DNA from: Brachycybe producta
Lineage: Eukaryota; Arthropoda; Diplopoda; Playtdesmida; Andrognathidae
Reading direction: 5' to 3'
Length of the DNA: 64,000 bases
NCBI GenBank assembly: GCA_036925085.1
Contig: JAUPFP010000016.1
Coordinates: forward strand, 4,468,903 to 4,532,902
Positions within the stretch are counted from its first letter, which is position 1; each line of letters opens with the position of its first letter. This document shows positions 11,907 to 21,783 of this stretch, in pieces. The notes under the pieces were generated by a model, which saw nothing but the letters and a program-made list of their open reading frames with translations, made no database searches and was not told the DNA's origin. The translations under genes and the position numbers were made by a program.

Positions 11907-12057
11907 TAGAGACCTACATTGAGTAAAAATGTGATGCCCAGCCCAGCCCATGAGACTTTATGGTGGGCCCAGCCCACCAGGCCCATGGGCCTTTAACATA
12001 AATATGCCGATCCAATCCCAGCCCAGCCCCAAAGCCCACCATTTGTGTAGGTCTCTA
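11907..12057. mobile_element. GC-rich GCCCAGCCC element (family N) with 12-bp TIRs
   Basis: TAGAGACCTACA at the left and TGTAGGTCTCTA at the right are perfect 12-bp inverted repeats. The interior is a GGGCCCAGCCCACCAGGC...GCCCATGGGCC palindromic block that recurs at 12245-12320 and 34762-34862. The interior is much more GC-rich than its surroundings. Confidence 0.65.
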
Positions 12058-12244
12058 ATTTCCACACTAAATGGTTCACAGAAACACAAGAAACTACCCC
12101 AGTAACGGCTTTAATTTTTATTTTATTCATTGGTCAGTGAGGAATATGTTATATTTTTATTAATGTTTGAAATAATATATGTGGTTCAGTTCAATACATT
12201 TATAAAGAACCAACCCCATGAGAGAAATGATGAAACGCCTTCCA

Positions 12245-12320
12245 AACCCGTGATGCCCACAAAGCCCATGGGTCTTTAACATAAAAATGCCGGCCCAGCC
12301 CAGCAGCTGGGCTTTTGAAT
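12245..12320. repeat. family N partial copy
   Basis: Shares GCCCATGGGTCTTTAACATAA and AATGCCGGCCCAGCCCAGC with the other family N copies. The ends are not recognisable. Confidence 0.6.
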
Positions 12321-12892
12321 CCTATATTATTCATTAATAAAATACAAATAAATGAAATAATATTAAATATATTAAATTATTAATAATATTAAAAAAAAAC
12401 AAGTGTGGCACTCAGGGTCGCCACAAGGTGATCCGGGTACAACACCGAAATTGCAACAATTGCCGGTTTTTTTTATTAGTGAACGCTTCTGTTTTACGTC
12501 AATGAAATTAAAACTAATTTTACCAAAGTTTTTAACAGTTTTTTTTTAAGGTTAGGATTCGAAAGACGAAAAATGCGCGAAGATTCGAGTTTTCGGATCT
12601 CGAATATTTTTTTCAAGATTCGCGGGATTCGAATGTCCCATCTCTAGTATTTATAATATTATAGGTGTGTGTTTATTTAGTCAAATTTTGTTTTTTTGGA
12701 CAAAGACAAGGTTTACTATTGTATTTATATAGCAAACAAAAAAAAAAGTTTCTCTTGTAATTTTTCAATTGAGAATAAAAAAGTTAGTAGCTAAACAAAA
12801 AAAAGGAGTGTAACGAAAACGCCCCATTAAAATGAAGTTTTGTGACTCCCAAATATGAACTTTTTGTGTATTGAATTACAATTATGATTGTG
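12321..12892. other. AT-rich intergenic DNA with possible hAT-like relic
   Basis: Contains repeated GATTCGA words ending in TGTCCCATCTCTAGT near 12650, a sequence typical of hAT ends. No second end was found. Confidence 0.3.
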
Positions 12893-12920
12893 ATCATCAT
12901 CATCATCATCATCATCATCT
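12893..12920. repeat. (ATC)n microsatellite
   Basis: About nine ATC units. Confidence 0.95.
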
Positions 12921-13198
12921 GGTATCTTTCATATAGAATTTCTCATTTCTTTTGTATTTTATCTTTTGTTTTCACATTATAATTTGAAATTCGATATTTT
13001 TTTTTTTTTAAAAAAGGGCAGTTTGATCAAAAGTGTGAATATAAAATGTGACTCCCTTATGATATTATTATGAATTTATTAAATCAGTTTCTATCACGTT
13101 AAACATATGATTTTTATTTCAAGATGTTTTTTAAAATCTGAACGAATTCAAATTTTGTCACAAGTTGTGATTTAAGGATAATATAGGTTTAGAAACTA

Positions 13199-13557
13199 AA
13201 GCCTCGTTTTCATGGCGATAGTTCTATCGTAAGAGTAGCTGTCATGAAAGTTGCGATAGTTCACTCTCACGATAGCAACTGTCTACACGTCCTGAAGTAA
13301 CGTGTCATGACAGTGCGACGTCTACTTCACAAATTTCCCTACAAAATGAATTTTTCCCTACCAAATGGTCACTCAACAACTATTATGGTTACTGTCGCAA
13401 TAGTACTATCAACTATCTAGTCAAACGAGATAGTGTGATAGTGCAATCGATAGTGATATCGCAACAATGCGATAGTGACTATCATGTTGTTTTCACGATG
13501 ATAGTTACTCTCATGACAGCAACTATCGTGAAAACTATCATCGTGAAAACGAAGCTT
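13199..13557. mobile_element. TIR element rich in CTATCG/CGATAG (family X)
   Basis: AAGCCTCGTTTTCATGGCGA at the left is mirrored by TCATCGTGAAAACGAAGCTT at the right, with TA on both outer sides (13197-13198 and 13558-13559). The interior contains many CTATCG/CGATAG words and repeated ACTCTCATGACAGCAACTAT blocks, so it is internally repetitive as well as palindromic. Family assignment is uncertain; the TA flanks would fit Tc1/mariner. Confidence 0.65.
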
Positions 13558-13857
13558 TACTTTTTCATGCGAAAACTTAAATAAAAAAAATATTAAAAGT
13601 ATTTTTCTGATTTTAAATCTATTTCGTCTTATAGAATCTTAATATGTAGCTGAATCAAGTAGATCTAATTGTTGTACGAATTTTGATCTATATTTAAAAA
13701 TAAACTTATGCCAGATTAAAAATAACCAAAATCTTGAGAGAATTGTTAACGCATTTTTGTTCAACTTGAAGTGAAAAACGAAAATTAATAATTGGAAAGA
13801 AGAAAAAAAAACAGGAACAAATTACAGAATGTTGATTTAAAAAGAGAGGCTACAAAG

Positions 13858-13985
13858 CAGAGGCCTGGCCTGGCCCAAAGCCAATGGCCTAGTTGGTAAT
13901 TTTATAAAAACAAACAATCCCATGGGGTCTAGTGGGCTTCATGAATCTAGTGGCCTCATGTTCTTAGTGGACTGGGCCTCAATTT
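13858..13985. repeat. GGCCT-rich relic related to family N
   Basis: CAGAGGCCTGGCCTGGCCC and GGACTGGGCCTCAATTT bracket a segment similar to 34033-34345. The relation is by shared words only. Confidence 0.4.
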
Positions 13986-14188
13986 ATTTTTACAAAATGT
14001 AATTCTTATTTAACGACAGTCACAAAAGATTTTTGGTACACTCTGTACTACTTACGTGACATTTTACAATTTGTAAAAACAAATAATTTGCATATTATGA
14101 GAGATTTTTTTAAAATCTTCTGGTAATAATAGACTAATAATAATGATGATTAGTCATTTTGTGTTTGAAGAAAACAGAAAAATCTACG

Positions 14189-14280
14189 ATTTTTTTTTCT
14201 AATAAAAAAGGACAATTTTAGATAAAGAGATAATAAAATCTCTTTATCTAAAATTGTCCTTTTTTATTAGAAAAAAAAAT
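14189..14280. repeat. perfect foldback: 43-bp arms, 6-base loop
   Basis: Bases 14189-14231 are the exact reverse complement of 14238-14280, separated by AATAAA. Arms of 43 bp without one mismatch imply a very recent origin, active conservation, or an assembly or replication template switch. If transcribed it would form a long hairpin RNA. It shares no sequence with the other families here. Confidence 0.9.
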
Positions 14281-14404
14281 CCCCATCACAATTGAAGACA
14301 AATTGAATTTGACCACAGCTTGAACACACAAGCACGAACACAGCCTATTATTATTTTTACAAAAAATGAAAAATTCATGTTTTTTTTTTTACAACCCCTT
14401 AAAA

Positions 14405-14800
14405 TTTTTTTTGAGGCGTACACACTAGCCGAGCGAAGGGTTGTAAATGTATTCGATCGAATTTGTTCATCGTTCGTTTCAAGATTCGTCTTGCTGTCTA
14501 CGTTTAGCGAACCGAATGTTTTGACTGGTGTTCGCACAGTTTCGCTGGTGGATCACTTTCTAATGAGCGAAGACGCTGTGTTCAGCCCACGGTATTTTAT
14601 TTTATACCATGGTTCAGCCGAGAAGAATAAAACGGCCGAACAGCCTGCTAACGAACAGCCTTTGCTGTATCCGCCCAGTGAGCGAACCTTGGCGAAGGCG
14701 AACGAACGAATGCGTTTGGTGACGTTTTTTTCTTCTTCTTCTTACGAGCTCGTACATACATGTATATATTAAGCGAACGAATTCGTTCGCTACCCTATGT
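14405..14800. repeat. CG-rich repeat with AGCGAACGA motifs
   Basis: CpG-rich compared with its surroundings, with many GCGAA/TTCGC words and a perfect 20-bp palindrome at 14772-14791 (AGCGAACGAATTCGTTCGCT). GCGTACACACTAGCCGAGCG at the left resembles a TIR, but no matching right end was found. A 150-codon open frame across it (14320-14772) looks incidental. Confidence 0.45.
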
Positions 14801-14808
14801 TCGTCAGA

Positions 14809-15049
14809 CTAATCGTAGGTCATTAGGTGACCTACACTTCAGAACTATAAGTCAACCAGTGACCTTACACTTTTAGAACTTTTTTTTATATCGGTGATTA
14901 GGTGGGGTTACGTTAAATTAAGCTTGTTGCAGGGGGGGGGGGGGGGGGGGGTCTGGAGATGGCAGCCCCCAGAACGCAAAAAGTGTAGGTCGCTGAGTGA
15001 CCCACGGTTCATACCTAAAAGTGTAGGTTACTGAGTGACCTACGATTAG
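14809..15049. mobile_element. TIR element of GTAGGTCA / TGACCTAC units (family Q)
   Basis: CTAATCGTAGGTCATTAG at the left mirrors TGACCTACGATTAG at the right. The unit GTGTAGGTNNCTGAGTGACC is repeated just inside the right end, near 14988 and 15022, and inverted near the left end. A different repeat, family P, sits in the middle. Confidence 0.6.
14907..14956 (+). repeat. family P repeat containing a poly-G run of 20
   Basis: GTTACGTTAAATTAAGCTTG, then TTGCA, a G run and TCTGG. The same sequence with only six G occurs at 34868-34903. The G run spans 14932-14951, so the locus expanded here. Confidence 0.75.
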
Positions 15050-15630
15050 TGTGTCCCCATCATCATACAATTAATCCCTGATTATGACCTTCTCATTTAA
15101 TTCAGGAAAAAGAAAATTATATATTCATAGAAAAACGACTTTTAATATACAATTAGTACAACAAATAATTACTAAAAAAAAGGACAAAATAATAAAATAA
15201 CATATATGGACACATTCATATATATATTTTTTTCCATTTTCAATGAAATATCAAATATTGTGATATGTTTTTTGTGTTTTTTTTTGTTTAAATATAATCA
15301 CTTTTACATCGGCTTGATAATAATTATTAATATTAATTAATACACAAAAGAAGTTATATTTACAACAACCATTTTCAAATAAACTTGACACATAGGTCTT
15401 AATTTTTTTTTTAAAGATTTTAAATTTTTCTATTGAACCCTGTATCTTCCCTTTTTTTTTGCAACATGAGAAAAAAAAAATTACACAATTTTAAGTTTGT
15501 TTCTGACGCCATTAATTAAGACCAACAAAATTATTCGTTTCTTTATCAATGAAACTGTTTAAGAGGCTAGAATTCAAGAAGAATTGCAAGGTTTGCACAC
15601 TTATTTAGCCAACTCTGAATTAATTGTAAG

Positions 15631-16150
15631 TAGTGATGGGAAATTTCATGAAATTTATTTTGTTTGAAATATTTCATGAAATTTATTTTGTTTGAAAAAT
15701 TTCATGAAATTTATTTTGTTTGAAATATTTAATGAAATTTATTTTGTTTGAAATATTTAATGAAATTTATTTTGAAAAGTTGAAATCCATAAAATAAAAC
15801 AAGATAATCTAATTGCATCAGTTTACATTAAATTTATTTGCTAATGTGACTAATGATTATAGAATAATTAGACATTTTGTTTGAAGATTAACAAAAATTA
15901 CATTTATTCAAAAATGATTGAAAAAAATGAAACAGATGCCAAAAACTTTGAACCAAAAATGGACACAAATGGTCAAATTAAACATGTTTCAAATACTCTC
16001 CTATGAACCAATTACAATCACCATTTTTTTTTTCGTTTATGGTTTCAGTACTTCGAAAGAGGTTTCTTTAAAAATCAATTTCACATTTTTTTAAAAATAT
16101 TTCAATGAAATGAAATATTTCACATAATATATTTCAATGGCGCATCGCTA
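15631..16150. mobile_element. hAT-like element with perfect 8-bp TSD
   Basis: ATTGTAAG occurs exactly at 15623-15630 and 16151-16158. The element begins TAGTGATGGGAAA and ends, on the complementary strand, TAGCGATGCGCCA. Both the TSD length and the TAG.GATGGG-type end fit hAT. It is 520 bp, non-coding, and carries a tandem repeat near its left end and related ATGAAATATTTCA words near its right end. Confidence 0.8.
15648..15787 (+). repeat. 28-bp tandem repeat, five copies
   Basis: The word ATGAAATTTATTTTG recurs at 15648, 15676, 15704, 15732 and 15760, exactly 28 bases apart. The array lies inside the hAT-like element. Confidence 0.9.
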
Positions 16151-16412
16151 ATTGTAAGTATTCTAGCCTCTAAACAATCTCCTTGATTGAAAAAAAATTA
16201 TAATCCCTTTTGTCTTAATCATTATTGAAACAACAAGTGCCAATGAAAATTTCTAAGACGACCACAGTTTTTTTTGTTGTTGACAAGAATTTTTAAACCC
16301 CTTTGAGAAGATCTTTAGCTAAAGTTCTTCTGCTCAAATTAAAGTTGAAAAAAATTAGACACACAATGGAGGGGGGCCCTGGAGTGAGGCTCAGTTGAAC
16401 AAACATAATGGC

Positions 16413-16606
16413 GGTGCGTTCAGTTACTCAGCTTTTCTTTCGAAGGCAAGCGTCAGTAATTTTGTAATGTTTTAAATTCGCATTTCATGTCATACAAAAG
16501 GCAAACAATTTTAATATCAAGTTTAATTTCTTGACATGAATGGCATCTCACACATTGCAAAACGTTACAAAGCTGCTTCAAAAGGGTCAGTAACTGAACG
16601 TGCACC
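16413..16606. mobile_element. TIR element, GGTGCGTTCAGTTACT ends (family BB)
   Basis: GGTGCGTTCAGTTACTCAGC at the left mirrors GTCAGTAACTGAACGTGCACC at the right, and the pairing continues through TTTGTAATGTTTT / AACGTTACAAAG and TTCATGTCA / TGACATGAA. It is an almost complete palindrome of about 194 bp. The frame 16600-16833 that overlaps its edge is not convincing. Confidence 0.65.
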
Positions 16607-16765
16607 CCAATGTGTATACTGTATATGTTAATCTACACGATCCGAAAATTAATTTCGTGGATTACTATTGGTTTCCAAATGGTCCTCCTCTTCTGAATGT
16701 CATAATTATAATAGATTCCATTATGGAACACACTTTTAAGTTTTCACAGCACTTAAAAGTCGATA

Positions 16766-16872
16766 TGATTTGCATAGTCAAAGGTTGTGCTAAACTCATC
16801 AACTTTAGACGTAAAGTTTCATGTCAAAGTTGATGAGTTTTTAGCTCTTATCTTTGACTAAGCAGTCATATG
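16766..16872. repeat. family F hairpin repeat, copy 2
   Basis: AGTCAAAGGTTGTGCTAAAC and ATCAACTTTA pair with TCAAAGTTGAT, GAGTTTTTAGCTC and TCTTTGACTAAG. Same architecture as 8186-8276. Confidence 0.65.
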
Positions 16873-18956
16873 ACTCCTAGTCTCACGGAAATGACATAAG
16901 AGAGGGTGGATTTGAATTTGGAATGTAAAAATATTAAAACCTTCGTCCGAAAATGAAGAAAATTCTGCTGCTGTGAATACAGAAGCCAAAGTTGGCTAAA
17001 TGTAAAAACACATGCAGAATATGCTGACTGAAATTAGGATCTAATTTGAAAAGAAAGTTGAAACAAGTTTCAACTTTTTTTCTGCCAAATAAATAGAATT
17101 AAAATTATTTAAATTAGCTAAGTTCTATTTTCAGTCAGTTTTTAAATGGCTGCTGCCTCTGATTGGTTATTCTGGTGCAAAGTTTGTATTGCATTATGGG
17201 CTGTGCATTATGTGTGTCATTTTGTTGTTACTTTCTTTTTCTGCTTCTGCGTACAGCAACAATGCATTTGTTACACAATTTTGCAAATTTCAATATTGGA
17301 CAATCCAATTTAAAAATAAATTGAGGAACAACAACATGGCCCTTGAATTGGGCTCGCGTGCCACTTTTTTTCAGAATTTTGTAAAGAATTATTTAAGTTT
17401 CTATTAAATTATACAATGAAAATTACCTTTCAATGTTGTATACAGTGAGGGTGCCCCTTTTGAGCCCTATGGGCCCCTCTTCATTGAGTCAATGCAGACA
17501 ATGAGTTAAACGGATTTTTAACGTTTCTGTTTTTTTTTTGTTGGGGTATGTCTGAAGAAGTGGTGTCAATTGGATAATTAGAAATTTCAAATGGTGTCTA
17601 TTTAGATAATTTTGGAAATGTTATGATCATTTTGCGCCGTTCTTTTTTTTTTTTTTTTGGTTTCAACTTTTGAAGCAAAAAATAAAAACTAAAAACATTC
17701 AACAAAGTTTTTGTTTTTTTCAAAAAAAAAAAATTCTCAGAATTCACATTTATGACGACAATATTTACATAAATAAACACATGAATTAAAAAAAAACACT
17801 GAATATGAAAACAAAACTGATAAAAATGAACCTGAAAAAATGTCCCTTGGACAAATAAAAATATTTTAAAAAGGAAGTTTAAATATTATTTCCCTTTTTT
17901 TTCTTATCTGCTTCTTCTTCCTTCAAATGAAATCAAATATTACATATTTTTTTTTGGATGATATTTATAAACATATTTACACTTAAATTTGGTGAAAGAA
18001 AAAAAAAATGATTTGGGGTCGAAGGGTTAGGAGCGTAAATGATGGGATTATATTGTTTTAATATTTTATAGGAACGTAATAAGTAAAGAGTCCTCTTTTG
18101 TGTGGTCAATTTGACCAAAAAATTACAAATATGAGAATTTTTTTTCTGGATATTTTTTAAGTCAATAATGTGTGGAGTGGTCAGTTTGGTCATTTTTTTT
18201 TACTCGTCTTCCACACCCCCTTCCCCCTAACTCGTCAGTGACCGACCCGACCGTTCACTGATTGACTCAAGTCCACTGCTCACTGGACACAGTGTCCAAG
18301 TTTGTCATATTTGCCATCATTTGATGGACAACAACAACGATCAGGTGACAGACTAAATTTCGATGAAAATTAACAAATAATTAATCAAATGATCGAAAAG
18401 TTGCATTATTAGTTCGAAATCTAGGTAGACCAATCAATTTAAAGTCTGTTAGAAACTAGAATAATATAGTTATTTATTTCAGAAATATTTTAATGACGAA
18501 ATATTTTTGAAAATCAAGTCAAATTTTACTTATTTCTTTTATTACATCAATTATTTTTGTTAAAAAGTAGTTTATATTTTAATGAAAAATTAATCTTCAA
18601 TTTCAAATCGTTGTAAAAAGTTTCATTTTAAAAAATAAATCATCATAAAAATAATTTTAGGCTAATAAAAACGTCTACTATTCTAGTTTTTAACAAATTT
18701 TGTATTTTATTGTAAAGTTGTTTTGTGTTCAGCAAATTTTAATTCTGAGAATCACATTTTTTATTATGCTCAGGTCAAGTATACGTAGCTTAATGCATAT
18801 AGATTAGTGACGTTCTTTTCCTTCTCTTCTGTTTAGAGTATACTTTACCAGAGCATTAAAATTGTGAGTCTAAATGCTACGTTTATAGTCGGAATTTTCT
18901 TTTAAAAAATGGCGTTCTGATTATTCTATCTTTCAGAAAGAAAATTAAGAAAAACT
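16873..18956. other. AT-rich intergenic DNA downstream of frizzled
   Basis: A short hairpin AAAGTTGAAAC/GTTTCAACTTT lies near 17053-17078, and inverted AAGTATAC words near 18780-18845. No gene or strong repeat recognised. Confidence 0.4.
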
Positions 18957-19170
18957 AGAAGATTAGAAAGGATTTTAGCCACTAGAGGGGTAGCTCAATC
19001 ACTTAAAAGAGTAATTTCATGTTAATATCTTTCAAAATAAACTTTTTACAGACGAAAATTAAAAAAAAACACCGTTTGTTTAAAATTAAATTACTTTTAA
19101 AGCTATCAAATAAGAAATCAAGATGAAAATACGTTTAAGTGATAATAAGTTGCTACCCTTCTAGTTTATA
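18957..19170. mobile_element. family D palindrome, copy 1
   Basis: GGGGTAGCTCAATCACTTAA and TATCTTTCAAAATAAACTTT at the left pair with TTTAAGTGATAATAAGTTGC and CCTTCTAGTTTAT at the right. Other copies lie at 23879, 26436 and 58868. Confidence 0.5.
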
Positions 19171-19368
19171 AAAACCCAAATAAATTTCTTTTTTTTATTT
19201 TTGCACATGAAAGACAAAATAATCAAGAGTAAGAGAGCCGTTTACATTTTAAAAACGGTTTCAAACGGTAACATTACCATATTTCCAATATTCGAAAAAA
19301 GATTTTGACTTTGTCGCAATTTTTGATGGAGGAAAAAAAAAATACCCCTGAGTGATTTGTGATAATTA

Positions 19369-19684
19369 GGGCTCGAATTTTTATGCAACATCAAGCAAAT
19401 GTTTTTTTTTTTTTGCAGTCTGTGGCCCAAGAGCCAATTATGAAGTAAAAATCTCGTTTAGATCAACCAACAATAATGTTTTTTTTCAATAAAAAAACAC
19501 TGGTTAGAGGCTAGAACTCTAGTTGACAACTGATAGTAACCAGACATCTAGCCTCTAACCAGCCTTTTTGATTAAAAAAATGCAAAATTACAATGGGTCT
19601 AATGATGATTATTTCACAATTGGCACTTGGGGGCCACAAATTGAGAATCATATTATATTAATATTTTGCATACAAATCCGAGCT
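19369..19684. mobile_element. family C palindromic element, copy 1, next to the 3' end of frizzled
   Basis: GGGCTCGAATTTTTATGCAA at the left mirrors the right end, which reads ATCCGAGC. Inside, GTGGCCCAAGAGCCAATTA pairs with CAATTGGCACTTGGGGGCCAC, and the centre GGTTAGAGGCTAG with CTAGCCTCTAACC. It ends about 90 bp beyond the frizzled stop, so it could lie within or just past the 3' UTR. Confidence 0.75.
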
Positions 19685-19708
19685 TCTAAGTGACAATAAT
19701 ACCATTTT

Positions 19709-19714
19709 TTTATT
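19709..19714 (-). promoter_or_regulatory. candidate polyadenylation signal AATAAA
   Basis: On the minus strand AATAAA lies about 62 bases past the frizzled stop codon. The motif is common by chance in AT-rich DNA, and a longer 3' UTR reading into the family C and D elements is equally possible. Confidence 0.3.
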
Positions 19715-19776
19715 ATCTATAATAATAATAATGATATTAATAATAAAAAGAAAAAAATGGTATCTATTGGTTGACG

Positions 19777-21696
19777 TTAAACATGACTTAGTGGGATCTG
19801 TTTATGAAGATGAACGTGATTCACACTATGAACACTTGCTTGTTTCAAAGTTCTATGTACATTCTGTTGTCGATAAGTATTTCTACCACATAAACTGGAA
19901 TAAAACCGTTTCCAAGAGTCGACCGTTTTACCTGACCAAATCCAAGCTCCAGTAGTAATGCCTACACCTAGGCACATGAAATACTTGAGCATAAATACGG
20001 AATAATCTGGACGATGTTGTGGAGCACAAGGACAATTATAAGCTCTTTGCCACAATAATCGAAAATGTTGTTCGTAGAAATGACATCCGATAACAATTGT
20101 GGCAGGAACGGCATAAAGTACCGAAAAGATACCGATACGTATCATAAGTTTTTCAAGTTTGTCCGTCTTGTTACGACCCTGTTGTTTGATGACGTTACGA
20201 ATACGAAAAAGTGATACGAAACCGGCTAAAAGAAAAGAAGTACCGAGAAGTAAATAAACAAAAAGCGGTGCTAAAACAAAACCACGAAGATTTTCCAGGT
20301 TGTGATTTCCGACGTAACAAACTCCGGCTATTGGATCACCATCTACCGAAGACATTGCCAAAACTGCTATCGATTTTACCGATGGAATAAGCCACGCTGC
20401 TAGATGAAAGTATTGCGAGTAACTCTCGATAGCTTCATTGCCCCATTTGAGTCCAGCAGCCAAAAACCATGTAAACGATAAGATGACCCACCAGATAGAA
20501 CTTGCCATACCGAAAAAATACAAGAGTAGGAAGACTAAAGTACATGCCGTAGGTCCTGATGTCTCGTACCGTACCATACCGCCCTGACATGCAACTTGTT
20601 CCGGTCCCATAACTAAAGGCACGATGTAACCGATGGAAACCATCATGTAACATCCTGACAGAAAGATTATAGGACGTTCCGGATACTTAAAACGTTGCAT
20701 GTCAATCAGGAACGTTAAGATAGTCATTAACGTTGACACGCAGCACATGATGGACCAAATACCGATCCAAAATGTACCGAAAGTCCTTTTGTTTTTTGAG
20801 AAATACGGACCGTTACACGATGGAGCACAATTAGCGACACCGCCGGTTGTAATGCGGTTATAAAAGCTACTACTTTCCGTCAAACGAATCATCGGTGACC
20901 GACAGTCACACGTACATTCGTGAACGACGATTGGACCACCGATGATACCGCCACCGACACCAGCAACATTAATGCCGTTTCCACCTTCGCGATTAACCGT
21001 AACATCACTAGCAGAATCGGTTTTCTCTTTACCGATGATCGGAGGTTGTTGTCCGCGGTAATTGTTGCCGTTTTTACCGCCGCGAGAAACATGTTTTCCG
21101 CGTTCTTGATGCGTGCTTTTATATTTTGGATAAACGGTTGTTTTTTCAGCTTCCGAACCATTTTTCGAATCCATACACAATTGATTACTATCGCCGTATT
21201 CTGGTAGTTTTTCGCAATTCATTCTTTCGGGCCAAGCAAAACCATATTGACGCATAAGTGGTGCACAACCGGCTTTAGCACGTTCGCATACCGTACGACA
21301 TGCCGGTAACGGTTGATGATAATCTTCGATACAGATCGGAGCGTACATACTACATAGAAAAAATTTCAAATCGGATGAACATTGGATCTCAACAAGAGGC
21401 CAGAATTGATGCACTTCGAGACCGGCTTCATCTTGTGTGTCGTGATTGAATTGATTTGGCATAAAGGTGAAATTATAACCGATACCACGACACATTGGAA
21501 TCGTTATTTCTTCACACCTTGAATCTATTTTACTTGCATTAGAAGAACATATTATTATCCAGAATAGTAGACAAACATAAAATAAAGTCCTCATTATTGC
21601 ATTTTGTTTAGAAAATAATGCAAAAATAAGAAGAGTTTCTCTTCTTCGAACTCTTGTTGGCAGTCTTTGAGTTGTTGTACTACAAAAGGGTACCAT
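19777..21696 (-). CDS. Frizzled-5/8 class Wnt receptor, single-exon
   Basis: Seven-pass plasma-membrane receptor that binds Wnt ligands and recruits Dishevelled. In 639 residues it shows a hydrophobic signal segment (about 36-54), a Frizzled cysteine-rich domain with all ten cysteines (61, 69, 106, 115, 122, 133, 137, 144, 161, 174) and an NFT glycosylation site at 75. A Gly-rich linker with ECTCDC at 260-265 follows, then seven membrane segments near 309-331, 340-364, 384-412, 429-451, 470-496, 520-541 and 566-588. KTVDSW at 590-595 is the Dishevelled-binding motif. The C-terminus SHV is a class I PDZ ligand, and HKQ.PLSHV matches the tail of vertebrate FZD5. CRD and membrane core are closest to FZD5/FZD8, which are also intronless. 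The first ATG (21694-21696) has A at -3 and G at +4. A second ATG at 21592-21594 (residue 35) directly precedes the signal segment and may be the true start. The frame is closed upstream by TAA at 21796-21798. No frameshift or missing key residue. Confidence 0.95.
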   Translation of the reverse strand: MVPFCSTTTQRLPTRVRRRETLLIFALFSKQNAIMRTLFYVCLLFWIIICSSNASKIDSRCEEITIPMCRGIGYNFTFMPNQFNHDTQDEAGLEVHQFWPLVEIQCSSDLKFFLCSMYAPICIEDYHQPLPACRTVCERAKAGCAPLMRQYGFAWPERMNCEKLPEYGDSNQLCMDSKNGSEAEKTTVYPKYKSTHQERGKHVSRGGKNGNNYRGQQPPIIGKEKTDSASDVTVNREGGNGINVAGVGGGIIGGPIVVHECTCDCRSPMIRLTESSSFYNRITTGGVANCAPSCNGPYFSKNKRTFGTFWIGIWSIMCCVSTLMTILTFLIDMQRFKYPERPIIFLSGCYMMVSIGYIVPLVMGPEQVACQGGMVRYETSGPTACTLVFLLLYFFGMASSIWWVILSFTWFLAAGLKWGNEAIESYSQYFHLAAWLIPSVKSIAVLAMSSVDGDPIAGVCYVGNHNLENLRGFVLAPLFVYLLLGTSFLLAGFVSLFRIRNVIKQQGRNKTDKLEKLMIRIGIFSVLYAVPATIVIGCHFYEQHFRLLWQRAYNCPCAPQHRPDYSVFMLKYFMCLGVGITTGAWIWSGKTVDSWKRFYSSLCGRNTYRQQNVHRTLKQASVHSVNHVHLHKQIPLSHV

Positions 21697-21783
21697 CTTC
21701 TTCTGTAGTAAAGTTGTAAGGGGTGTAAAGAGATTTTGGTTGTATATTTTTTGTTGTTGTTGTTGGCAAGATTGATCTTTCAA

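Larger units (their letters stand above)
15507..16240. repeat. diverged family C-like palindrome split by a hAT-like element
   Basis: Left of the insertion AATGAAACTGTTTAAGAGGC and GGCTAG appear. Right of it CTAGCCTCTAAACAATCTCC and TTGATTGAAAAA appear in inverted orientation, followed by matching GACAAAA/TTTTGTC-type blocks. The centre TTAGAGGCTAG is shared with family C. Confidence 0.5.

Noticed and set aside
14320-14772. 150-codon plus-strand open frame
   Set aside because: No recognisable domain. It starts in AT-rich sequence beside the foldback and runs through a CG-rich repeat with GCGAA words; openness is probably incidental.
20889-21207. Open frames on both strands within frizzled
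   Set aside because: Shadows of the receptor coding sequence in other frames.
21697-21783. Upstream extension of the frizzled frame to 21783
   Set aside because: The extension contains no ATG; the codon at 21781-21783 is TTG, and an in-frame TAA follows at 21796-21798.
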